Below are positions 9,872 through 18,947 of a stretch of 28,289 nt of DNA, one piece after another. Made by a program: the position numbers and the translations under genes. Source of the DNA: Proteromonas lacertae (lineage: Eukaryota > Sar > Bigyra > Opalinata > Proteromonadidae). The notes beneath the pieces are model-generated. The model was not told the DNA's origin. It saw nothing but the letters and a program-made list of their open reading frames with translations, and searched no databases. The stretch lies in NCBI GenBank assembly GCA_002245135.1, contig NGBS01001229.1, positions 1 to 28,289 of the forward strand, written 5' to 3'. Every line of letters starts with the position of its first letter. Positions within the stretch are counted from its first letter, which is position 1.

Positions 9872-11158
9872 ATGAATGAAAGTGGCGAGTTTAAATATTG
9901 TATAATACAAAATAGAAGAGTAAAAGATTGTGATATTTTCCCTATATCAAATAAAGATGATGATGAAGAACAGAAACAAGAAGAAGGAAAAGAAAAACAA
10001 AAAGTAGAAATAGAAGAACAAGAACTAAAAGATGAAGATAGTGAACAACAAAATCAGGATATTAATACAATAGTTTTACCTCCAATGGATGTATATATAC
10101 AAAACAATAAAGTTTATTTGATGAGAGAATGTTTTTATAAGATGTTAAATTTTATTTTTCCTCAAAATTTTAATTTTAATTATGATAATCAAAGAAATTA
10201 TTTGATATTTGGTCATAATGGGATAGGAAAGTCAAAGTTTGCTGATATCATTAGAGAGAAAATTCATAAGAAATTCGGTAAAAGTGTTAGTATATTACAT
10301 TTAATTAAAGGAAAAACCTGTCCATACGAAAACAAAGAATATTACGATAAGAAAAAGAAATTTCAAATAGTAATTTCTGATGAAGCTGTAATTGGTGAAG
10401 ATGATTATGCAGATGCAAAAATGATAATATTATTAGCTAATCCATTCAAAAAGCAGTATAAAACATTTCAAAGTAAAAGATGTGCATTAATAATGTATAT
10501 ACCTCAATTAACACAAGAAGAAGTAGAGAAAGTTGGAGAAACAAAATTTATTATAGTTAAAAAATTGAATGGCATTGAACTGAATATTACATATAAAGGA
10601 TTTACAAATAGTGATGAAATAAATTCTGATAAATCACAAATATTTTTCAATAAGAATGGATATGATAAATGGAAAAAGGTGTATGAAGAAAAGTATTCAT
10701 TATATAAAGGTATTATTGGTTTTTACAGAAATAAAGACAATGAAAATTATATAAAAGCTTCAATTAATGATGAAAAGAACAAGGTGATAATGGAAGAAAT
10801 ATTAAAAGGAATAAATAAATCTCCATTTTCAAAAGGTGAATATGATTATGTATTGATATATGATACATATGAAGATGAAAATGGTATTTTTACATCAAAT
10901 CGACTTACATTTATATCTGAAGAAATCAAAAAGAAGGCATGTGATAAACTTTATAATATAAACGATAAAGAAAGTTGTAAAGAAAAGATAAAATCATTAA
11001 AAGAAAATCCAGTAGGAAGTCTAGCTGGAATATTATATGAAAGAATTATATCATATTTAATGAAGAATTGTGATTCTTTTAATAAAAATTTGATAGATGA
11101 TATTAAAGAATATTACTTAGATGAAAAAAAGAATAAATATATTGTTTATCACTTATGA
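9872..11158 (+). CDS. Second CRN/RHS-like P-loop NTPase, no SPRY domain
   Basis: A 428-residue open frame without introns, 36 bp downstream of the first NTPase gene and on the same strand. After a Glu/Lys-rich acidic stretch come YLMRECFYKMLNF (matches IYIRDCYYSMFRDI in the neighbour), Walker A IFGHNGIGKSKFADII, Walker B FQIVISDEA, then ILLANPFKKQYKTFQ and IMYIPQLTQEEVEKV. The last corresponds to the YMPxWSxEEL-type segment of CRN/RHS NTPases. GSLAGILYERIISYLM near the C-terminus resembles the helical G-x-LFE motif of that clade. There is no long coiled coil between Walker A and B, unlike the neighbour. One base gained or lost near 11126-11132 would extend the protein to a TAA at 11202-11204. 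The shared core with the neighbour suggests local duplication and divergence. Confidence 0.6.
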   Translation: MNESGEFKYCIIQNRRVKDCDIFPISNKDDDEEQKQEEGKEKQKVEIEEQELKDEDSEQQNQDINTIVLPPMDVYIQNNKVYLMRECFYKMLNFIFPQNFNFNYDNQRNYLIFGHNGIGKSKFADIIREKIHKKFGKSVSILHLIKGKTCPYENKEYYDKKKKFQIVISDEAVIGEDDYADAKMIILLANPFKKQYKTFQSKRCALIMYIPQLTQEEVEKVGETKFIIVKKLNGIELNITYKGFTNSDEINSDKSQIFFNKNGYDKWKKVYEEKYSLYKGIIGFYRNKDNENYIKASINDEKNKVIMEEILKGINKSPFSKGEYDYVLIYDTYEDENGIFTSNRLTFISEEIKKKACDKLYNINDKESCKEKIKSLKENPVGSLAGILYERIISYLMKNCDSFNKNLIDDIKEYYLDEKKNKYIVYHL

Positions 11159-11230
11159 TGAGTTGAATAATATTGATAAAGAGATTAATTTATATTATTC
11201 ATAAAGTATATTTTCTATTATTAAATATTT

Positions 11231-11478
11231 TCTGTTATTTTAGAATGACATTATTTTGGCAAAAGGAACAATGACAAAAGGAGTTTATCATTATAACATT
11301 ATATTTATACGCAAATAGAAGATACTATTCATTATTCAAAGATATAGATTTATAAATCAATGAAATGATAATATTAGTGGTAGAATTTACTACGCAGTTT
11401 GCAATGAAGTGTTTAAAGGTGATGATAATTGTTTATTGAGAGAATGGAAGAAGGAATACATTATTTATATTCTTTTCT
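11231..11478 (+). pseudogene. SPRY-like gene remnant
   Basis: In one frame the segment reads NDIILAKGTMTKGVYHYNII, matching the opening strands of the two SPRY-like domains upstream, then stops at a TAG. Further on, another open stretch reads ISGRIYYAVCNEVFKGDDNC...REWKKEYIIYIL. I could not join the two by a single shift or intron. It is best read as a decayed third copy, or as a distal exon of the same family. Confidence 0.4.
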
Positions 11479-11646
11479 TAGTGAATCACTAAATCTACTT
11501 CTTAATAATTTCCTTTCCCCTTGTTCTATTAATATCACATAATAATCACATTATAGGTGAAGCATATCACAATCACAAATAATCATCAACTGTATTATTT
11601 TATAAAATTTTATCCGTTTCATATTATTTCTTTTTATTCTTTTTCG
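11479..11646. other. Short intergenic region
   Basis: AT-rich, 168 bp. I see no gene or clear signal beyond pyrimidine-rich stretches just before the ATG of the small Cys-rich gene. Confidence 0.5.
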
Positions 11647-11808
11647 ATGTGTCGTAAAGTTACTTGTTCAAAATGTGGAAAACCAACATGGGCTGGTTGT
11701 GGTAATCATATAGAGCAAGCATTAGCTGGAGTATAGTTTTAGAAACATTTTTTGAAATAGATTCCTGAAGCTGATCGTTGCCATTGTCCTAGAGATGATA
11801 AGAAGTGA
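11647..11808 (+). CDS. 43-residue Cys-rich conserved small protein
   Basis: Exon 1 11647-11730, a 30-nt intron 11731-11760 (GTATAG...AAATAG), exon 2 11761-11808. The protein starts MCRKVTCSKCGKPTWAGCG, continues NHIEQALAGIPEADRC and ends HCPRDDKK. It has six Cys (at C2, CSKC, C18, C-H-C) and two His, suggesting a small metal-binding fold. I recall near-identical short proteins (CxKCGKPTWAGCGxHxEQAL) annotated as hypothetical in fungi, plants and bacteria, but I could not search. The intron falls in phase 0 exactly between AG and IPEAD, restoring the conserved sequence. Function unknown. Confidence 0.8.
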
Positions 11809-11948
11809 TAAAATTATTAATTAATTACTACTATATTATTTTTATATTACTTATCGTAATAAATTTACATCTATTATGTTTATGCTATTTTATTTCATAC
11901 AAAAGAATAATAATAATAACCAATATCATTTAAAAACTATCACCACAG

Positions 11949-12731
11949 TTAAATCAAATCTCTACAATCCTTTGAATGATTAGGATGAGGTGATCTTTCA
12001 AAGAATGAACTACATTCACTGTCACTATCACCACAATTCTTCTCAACCATATGCCCCATAGAGAATCCACTCTTTTTAGCAGCAGCATTATACTCCTTTG
12101 ATGTCTTATATTCTATTAACTTCTGTAATGCTGATAATCTAAATAATGTTGCACCATTCACATATCTCGTTCTACCATTACATACAGCTAACTTCTTACC
12201 ATTTTTATCAGTCACTTTCCAATCATCAGCACTACCATGACAATCATATGGAGCTAAACTTAAACCATATACACCTGTCCATGAATTAGTTAAGGTCTGA
12301 ATAGCTTCACGTAAAAATGGTCTTTTATGAATTTCAGGTGATTTCATTTTCATTCCTTCTTCTATTACAAAGATCCATGGAGCATTGTTACACAATATCC
12401 AAATTGTCTTGTAGGTCATCACATATCCATCTGTCTTGTCTAAAAATACGTGTTTGTTAAACTGATACCCATCTACAACATATTTTCTGTATTGGGAGTG
12501 AGTATCAATCCAAACTAACTCATATGGAATATGATCGTATAATTCTAAATGAGTAACCATTTCCCATAATGTTCTATTCAATTCTGTTGATCCATATTTG
12601 TTACAGGAGTTTAGGACAATACATATCTCTGGTTTCTTTTCAGTCGGTGTCTTTCTTGCTATATAAAGGTTCTTCTTTGCTGATACTTCAATTGCTAAAA
12701 ATAGCACAAAAAAAAGTACTAGTTTAGACAT
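11949..12731 (-). CDS. Secreted or Golgi GT-A-like glycosyltransferase candidate
   Basis: 260 residues, no intron. An N-terminal signal peptide (MSKLVLFFVLFLAIEVSA) precedes a charged KK. The mature part starts like a GT-A fold: PEICIVLNSCNKYG (first strand), YELVWIDTHS, APWIFVIEEGMKM where family-2-like enzymes have an E-D-D or DxD site, and RYVNGATLFRLSAL, a common acceptor-side segment (NGxxxYR). Nine Cys in the mature part suggest disulfides and an exported location. The metal-binding DxD is not clear, so activity is uncertain. Lack of introns and visibly less AT-rich coding DNA set it apart from neighbours and could reflect transfer or high expression. It is head-to-tail with the HIT gene. 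Family assignment is by motif memory only. Confidence 0.5.
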   Translation of the reverse strand: MSKLVLFFVLFLAIEVSAKKNLYIARKTPTEKKPEICIVLNSCNKYGSTELNRTLWEMVTHLELYDHIPYELVWIDTHSQYRKYVVDGYQFNKHVFLDKTDGYVMTYKTIWILCNNAPWIFVIEEGMKMKSPEIHKRPFLREAIQTLTNSWTGVYGLSLAPYDCHGSADDWKVTDKNGKKLAVCNGRTRYVNGATLFRLSALQKLIEYKTSKEYNAAAKKSGFSMGHMVEKNCGDSDSECSSFFERSPHPNHSKDCRDLI

Positions 12732-12882
12732 CTAAAAAAACAAATTAAATTTTTGGTGTATGAAAAATAGAGATTAATTTTGCTACACCAATTCTTTTCC
12801 TTCATCTTCATTTATATCAATATATGTATAATTCATTTTATTTTATTCCAAGATTAAAAAAAAAAGAAAATATATATCATAA
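12732..12882. other. Intergenic region between GT-A-like and HIT genes
   Basis: 151 bp, AT-rich. It holds the 5' flank of the GT-A-like gene and the 3' flank of the HIT gene. An A-tract near 12856 lies just before the HIT stop. I see no other feature. Confidence 0.5.
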
Positions 12883-13325
12883 TTACATTGCTTTCTTATA
12901 ATCCTCTAATACTTTATTAGCAACATCTACAGATATCATATCTTTAGAGTTTGGAGGTAATGTAAATAAATGATCATCACCTCTTCTTGGAATCAAATGA
13001 AAATGAACATGTGGAACTACTTGTCCGGCATCTTTACCATTATTTTGACATAGATTTACTCCTGTAACTCCTTCACATGTCTTAATAGCTTTTGTTATCT
13101 TCGAACATAAAGGAAGTATTTTAGCTGATACATCTTCTGGTAATTGATCTAAAGTTTCACAATGATGTTTTGGTACAACTAGGCAATGACCTTGAGTTAC
13201 TGGGAAGGCATCTAAAAAAGAAATCAAGTTTTCATCTTCATAAATCTATATATAGTTCGATATATAATAGATACTTTGAATGATGGAATTTCTCCTGATA
13301 TAATTTTGCAGAATATGCAAGACAT
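12883..13325 (-). CDS. HIT-family (HINT-like) nucleotide hydrolase or transferase
   Basis: Exon 1 13325-13275 (MSCIFCKIISGEIPSFK), a 29-nt intron 13274-13246 (GTATCT...ATATAG), exon 2 13245-12883; 137 residues, the normal size for HINT. Diagnostic segments: CIFCKIISGEIPS, YEDENLISFLDAFPVTQGHC, LVVPKHH, and the histidine triad VVPHVHFHLIPR whose central His is the nucleophile on the alpha-phosphate. The family hydrolyses nucleoside 5'-phosphoramidates such as AMP-lysine or AMP-NH2 in cytosol or nucleus. The intron removes an alternative frame and joins FK to IYEDEN exactly at the expected position. No frame shift. Confidence 0.92.
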
Positions 13326-13457
13326 TGAGTTTTTTCGAAAAGAATAAAAAATCCTATTTGCAAAATAGATTTGAATAATTGCTTTTATTTCACTTTCAAG
13401 ATAGAACATTTAAATATAAAACACAGAAATATATTATATCAAAATGTACGAATCTGA

Positions 13458-16400
13458 TTATTCTTTTGCTCTCTGTTGTAAACCCTATTTATATCAATAT
13501 TTATGAAATATACATATTGAAGGACTTGGGCTAATTCTTCAGATGAATTACTGTACAAATATGGGAAACCAATATCTGCTATCATTCTTCTTAATTGTTC
13601 TACAGATAAACAAGTCAAATCATCGTATTCAATAGCTAAATGCTTTCTTTGCTTTCTATTGATAAAAAAATAAATCATATTTTTATAAATATACACCACA
13701 TTCTCAACGCAAAACCATACTAATTCTTCTTTTCTCATATTGCTAGGCATAGGAAGTAGCCAATCGTTTAAAAACAATCTTATTCCATCAACATCTAATA
13801 GAGTACACATGGTGTGTATTCTTCTTTCTTCTACTGATAATTCATTCATTTTCTTGATAGTTTGTTTTTCTTTACCATCTTTTTCTACTTCAGATTCAAC
13901 TTGAGGAGTTGTAGGTGTTGTAGACTCATTTTTTTCAATATTCAATTTTTGAAATTCATTATAACTAATCCAATCCCAAAAAGTATACCAATCCAACTGT
14001 CCATCTTTATCTACCAGTTTATCAATTGTATATTCCAATATATCATCACTTTCATCCTTATCAATGTTAGATGCTTTAAACAGTGATGATAATAATGTTT
14101 TGGTTTGTTCTCTATTCAGATATCCATGATGATTTGTATCTAATTCTTCAAACAGTATTCTAATATATATAATTAAATATAGACATATATATACCTTGCT
14201 CCTACTTCTAATCTCTCAATTTCATCTGCAATTTGTTTATTCTTTTCATTTATTTTTCCATATAATTTCTTATGAATTTTATTCCCTATATAATAAAATG
14301 CAAATCCACTTGCTAATGCAGCTGATGTGCAAATGGCTAAACCTGCAGAAGCTGGTAAACATAAACAAATTAATAATGCACCTCCAGCTGCAGAACCACT
14401 AGTCATTGCTTGCTGTCTCATATTCTGAATAAATTCTTTTCTTAATAGAATTGTATCTGCACTTGTTAATTTATTATTTTGCTTTTTCTTTCTTTGCTTA
14501 TCTCTATAATAATAATAATTATTATTATTATTATTATATATATTCATTATACTTATATATCATATATTCTTTACCTAAATCAACTAATACAGATGCTACA
14601 GCAAATGGTGCAGCAATTCTACCACTACTTTTAGCAATTGTTTTTAACGCCATTCCTAAACCAGCTTTTATTCCTGTATCTTTTGCACCTGCTAATGTAG
14701 TATCTATTGTCTGATATACTGCTTCTTCTATTATTTGATTGTCTAATAATTTATATCTTCTCAATATATCATCTATTATTTTCGTTGCTTCTCTATATAT
14801 AATAATTATTTGAATATAATATACTCCATTGTCATTAATTCAAATGAATTATATACATCTTTCTTAGCTAATTCAATCATATCTTCAGAAACTTCAGCTT
14901 CAATTGGATTATTCTTAGTAATATTCAAAAGTATTGTAAAATCTTTAGAATTGACTTTTGTACTACCATTTGTTAATAATAACTTTATATCTTCTCCATT
15001 TTCTAATAATAATTGATTGACATTATGATGAATTAGTATATTTACTAATAATCTGTCAATATATCCTCTTGTCATTGTCTTTATTACTCCACTCATATAT
15101 TTCTTCTTATGATAAACAGTGAGTTGATTCCATGCTTCTAATAATCCACAAATTGTACCTCCTAACAACATACTACCTCCAACAACAGCTAAACTCTATA
15201 AAATATATAATAATACATTAAAACATACATTAAAACCAGTAGTAAGAGACTTTGTTATTATTGTTGTATCACTTGCTGCTATTCCTGAAGAAGATGATGA
15301 TGATGTTGAAGTTGCTGCCTTTGATGCAGCAGATGATCCAGCTTTAGACGCTGCATTTGAAGCAGCAGTTGCTGATGCTCGTGCTGGTACTACAGTAATA
15401 GTTGGAGCAGCTAAATATATTATAAAAATATTTAACTTAATACAGGATGGTATTAAAGAATCTGGATCTATTCCTCTATTAACTAATGGATAATTCATAA
15501 ATCTTTTAAATAAATCAGTAAATAGAGCAGTAGCTTGTTCCTTTGTAATCTCTTTATCTACTTCAATTGGTTTGTGATTATACAAACTTTCTAAATATTT
15601 CGATCTTCTTTCTTCATTATCTAATACCTTAAATGATTCACTTATATAAATAAATGCATTAGCAAAATCTTCAATATTAATTCCTGGATGATTATATGCT
15701 TTATCAGGATGCCAAATTAATATTTCTCTTCTATACGATTGCTTAATAAGTTGAACAGAACAGTTAATTGGTAATTTTAATCTTGTGTATAAATTCATAC
15801 TTTCTCTTGGAGGCTAAAAATAGTTATAACAATAATAATAATAAAATACCAAATCTCTTTCAATAAACTGAAAAATATTGTAAAAATAATTCACTATAAA
15901 GTGTCTATTTAATGATTCCTTATTAGTTTCATATTCTAAACATGATAATATTCTTTTTTCATATTTTTCTTCCCAAAGAACAATATAATTATCATAAGGA
16001 TTAGAATTACACATATGGTAATTACACTAATTGATATTTATATATATATATATATATAATCATACAAAATAATATGTTCCAAGAGGTACATAAATAGCAA
16101 TTTTATTATCTATTACATTATCCATTACTAAAGAAGGTGAATTTTTAAGTAGTTCAGCAAATAAAAGATAATTAGAATCTGATAAATCAACAAAAGATTT
16201 TACATATGATGAAACTATAGATAATAAAGGAATTTTTTGGTAAATCTCTGCTATTATTTTAACTATTTATAAAATAGAATATTATATATATACTTGCTGC
16301 TTTTCTATTAGAAGATATTGGAATAATATCACCTTCATTAACAAAATTTATAAAATGTCTCTGAAAATGTTTCTTTATACAATTATCTACTACTTCTTTT

Positions 16401-17032
16401 GATAAACAAAGAGGATTTCCAAATGCAATACAATAAACATCAACATCTTTCTCATTGTAGTAATCACTAAATAACACAATTAATGTGGATAATGTAGCTA
16501 CAGCTCCACCTAGAGAATGTCCACAGAAGATAAGTCTTTTACCCTTCGATTTAGCAAGTAGATATATTGATAAAATATCAACTGATTTGGCTCTTTCATA
16601 AAATCCTTTGTGTATTTTACCACCAAATTGTTTTTCTGAGATAAGAGTGAAATCCGTTGTAATATCAATCGTATCTGACATCTGTGTACCTCTGAAGCAT
16701 AAGAATATAGAGGTATTGCTTTCTACTAATACTGCTCTTGCTTCTGGTTCATACTGTATGTATTTCAATGTAGTATTCTCTTTAATCCATTTTGATATCT
16801 CATTTTTTGTTGTAGCCATTGCTAAATACAACGCAGAATACAATTCACCTATGTAAATGTCATCGAAGAATATTTTTTCCTTACTATTCTCAAAACCAAA
16901 TAGTTCAGGTTGAGTCTTCTTACAATATATATCTGATCAAGTAGAAAAGACAAATATACATTCACTTCTACTTGCTTTTATACGTTCTGCTTCCATATGA
17001 GCATTCTTTAGTAATACACTTACAAATACCAT
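13458..17032 (-). CDS. Class-3 lipase - J-domain - EF-hand fusion protein (12 exons)
   Basis: Exons on the minus strand: 17032-16960, 16932-16294, 16262-16066, 16026-15850, 15813-15444, 15410-15229, 15195-14825, 14792-14553, 14503-14195, 14159-13695, 13655-13514, 13484-13458; 1,063 residues. All 11 introns are GTAT-AG (27-49 nt) and every join keeps frame. Residues about 90-300 are lipase_3: FRGT (104-107), nucleophile elbow GHSLGG (Ser164), INFVNEGDIIP (Asp226); I did not find the catalytic His. A J domain follows (about 369-440) with LIWHPDK (HPD 397-399), which should stimulate an Hsp70. Then a Ser/Ala-rich linker, helical Gly-rich hydrophobic segments, and EF-hand-like loops LDTNHHGYLNREQ (from 860) and LVDKDGQLD. 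The EF loops lack the final Glu. Substrate and location unknown; membrane association is likely. Splitting into several genes is possible, but no stop separates the parts. Confidence 0.8.
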
Positions 17033-17397
17033 GTTTCTAAAAGAGTTTATCTCAAAAGAACAGTTCAATTAAAAAAATAAACTTGGTTTATGAAAAATTC
17101 TTTTCAAAATTTTTCAACCACCACAAACTCAAGAAGAGGGAAAAAAAACAACAGTAAATCCTTTCAAATGTATTGAGTATTTAATAAAATATCAGTATAT
17201 GTAAGAGTTAATTATTCATCTTAACTATTTCTCTATTTTTTTCTGTATAAAAATATTATTGGCATATATATATTAACGTAATATACAAATTTCCGTGAAG
17301 TAATCTGAAACAGAGGAGTAATTAATAGAAATGATATTAGGTTAGGCTCGATTCTTGGTTTGATAAAATCAAAATCATCAATTTAAGCGTTTTGTGA
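17033..17397. other. Divergent intergenic region (promoters of the lipase-J and membrane-protein genes)
   Basis: 365 bp between two divergent starts, AT-rich with A- and T-tracts. It contains the palindrome-like TTTGATAAAATCAAA at 17359-17373, close to the right-hand ATG. No gene seen. Confidence 0.4.
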
Positions 17398-18075
17398 ATG
17401 AATAACAACAGCAATATCATCAGAAAACGAAATATTGAAGAATATGATATAGAATCGGGTAGTATCGACGATATTTATATTCCATTTAGCCAACCTTCCT
17501 CATCTCGTGAAATATTCAACAAATATTTAGATGTATTATATAATTTGCTTGCTGTAGTTATTAATGCGAGTATAAATGTTATTAAAAGGGAAGTTGTTGA
17601 GTTTAATTACATTCTAACCAAAATATTACATATTAATATAGTTAGGATAATAATGGTTGTTATAGCTGTAATTATGGAGAAAAAGAGATTGTTGAAATTA
17701 ACATCTAAACCTCGAAGAGGTAATAATACATTACCAGCTGAAGAGTGGATAATAGATGATATTATTATAGGTAGTGATATGAATGATATGTCTTTAATTC
17801 GGAGAATAATAGATTTTCTATCAATTATAATTATAATTACTTCAACATTAACTGATGCAGTTATAATTATGGTGTGTTTAGAATGTATGAATGAATGGTA
17901 CACTATTGAAGCCGTTGCACAACTTACACTAACAAAATATTCAGTATATAAATCAACATTTGTGGTGACTTTTTATGTGTTAATATTAGATTGGTTAGAT
18001 TTTACTACAATACAGTCATATATATTGTTACCTATAATTATATTTTTGAAAATTTCAATATGTCACAATATATAA
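17398..18075 (+). CDS. Multi-pass membrane protein, unidentified
   Basis: 225 residues, no intron needed. The N-terminus is polar (MNNNSNIIRKRNIEEYDIE). Hydrophobic stretches suggest about four membrane segments: INIVRIIMVVIAVIM (about 80-95), FLSIIIIITSTLTDAVIIMV (about 140-160), STFVVTFYVLILDWL (about 183-197) and SYILLPIIIFLKISI (about 205-220). A basic loop KKRLLKLTSKPRRG separates the first two. I recognise no family. The start at 17398 follows a palindrome by 24 bp. Confidence 0.5.
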   Translation: MNNNSNIIRKRNIEEYDIESGSIDDIYIPFSQPSSSREIFNKYLDVLYNLLAVVINASINVIKREVVEFNYILTKILHINIVRIIMVVIAVIMEKKRLLKLTSKPRRGNNTLPAEEWIIDDIIIGSDMNDMSLIRRIIDFLSIIIIITSTLTDAVIIMVCLECMNEWYTIEAVAQLTLTKYSVYKSTFVVTFYVLILDWLDFTTIQSYILLPIIIFLKISICHNI

Positions 18076-18208
18076 TATAATTATAAATAATTATAAGAAA
18101 TTGAATTAATTTATCTGTTGTTTTTTGCCTAATTTAACAGTGTATCATATATTCTGCAGAATAACATACATTATGTGAAAAGTAATATTTGTTTAAAAAT
18201 GATTTGAC

Positions 18209-18222
18209 AAAAAGCTTGTCTT
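18209..18222 (+). promoter_or_regulatory. Shared upstream motif AAAAAGCTTGtCTT (copy 1)
   Basis: Lies 19 bp before the ATG at 18242. A one-mismatch copy precedes the next plus-strand gene. Candidate core-promoter or initiator element; no direct proof. Confidence 0.35.
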
Positions 18223-18241
18223 CATCAAGTCAATACAGAAA

Positions 18242-18754
18242 ATGTTACTTAAATCATCAATTCCTAGAGTTTTATTTGTTCACCCCAATATATCCAATCC
18301 ATCATTATCAAGAGACGCATTAGAAACAATTAGTAGCAATTACGGAGATATGACAATTGATTGTGCAAATTGTCTAGGCGATTCATTTTATTACCTTTCA
18401 AAGTATTATTACGATGCATTAATTGTGAATAAATACGTTTGCGGTGCGGATTATTCCGTATACAAGTTTATTTGCTTTTTATGTAAATTTCCACCTCCTA
18501 TAATTATTTCAAATGAAGCTTATGATAGAAATATAACAGATCATGACTATTATTCATTTATACAAGAAGACTACAACGAAGAACTGTTATTTCAGAGAAT
18601 CAAGAGACATTTTGAAGTATATTCAATATATAAGAATTATAATCATGTAATACTAAACAAATCTACAGCTCTATATATATTAAAATTATTAAGACTTACA
18701 TCTCATATTAACTGCTCAAAGTGTAAGAATATTTTAATTGGTTTAACTAATTAA
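18242..18754 (+). CDS. Degenerate response-regulator receiver-like protein
   Basis: 170 residues, no intron. The layout suggests a receiver (flavodoxin-like) fold: strand RVLFVHPN at residues 9-16, helix SRDALETISS, strand YYYDALIVN near residue 60, strand PPIIISNEAYD, and FIQEDYNEELLFQRIKRHF, which resembles the K-P-F-x-x-x-x-L-x-x-x-I end of receivers. The phosphoacceptor Asp is replaced (DALIVN has Asn) and the conserved Lys appears as Gln. It would be unphosphorylatable. After it comes a C-terminal segment with a Cys pair, NCSKCKN. Assignment is from pattern alone and could be wrong. Confidence 0.4.
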   Translation: MLLKSSIPRVLFVHPNISNPSLSRDALETISSNYGDMTIDCANCLGDSFYYLSKYYYDALIVNKYVCGADYSVYKFICFLCKFPPPIIISNEAYDRNITDHDYYSFIQEDYNEELLFQRIKRHFEVYSIYKNYNHVILNKSTALYILKLLRLTSHINCSKCKNILIGLTN

Positions 18755-18947
18755 TTTATATGTTCTATTTTATAACTTTCTTTGTTAGATGTAATTTTAA
18801 AACAAGTATAATAAAATAAGATATAACTACCACTAATTTTATGTTACATAAAATAAATAGTAAATATATAACACCAAAAAGCAAAAAATTGAAATGTATT
18901 TTGAATAAAAAGCTTGACTTGAAGTACAATAATCATTTTTTAATGAA
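18755..18947. other. Intergenic region
   Basis: AT-rich, 193 bp, no ORF of note. It holds the second copy of the AAAAAGCTTG motif near its right end. Confidence 0.5.
18907..18920 (+). promoter_or_regulatory. Shared upstream motif AAAAAGCTTGaCTT (copy 2)
   Basis: Lies 27 bp before the ATG at 18948 and differs at one base from the copy at 18209. Its position relative to the start is similar. Confidence 0.35.
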
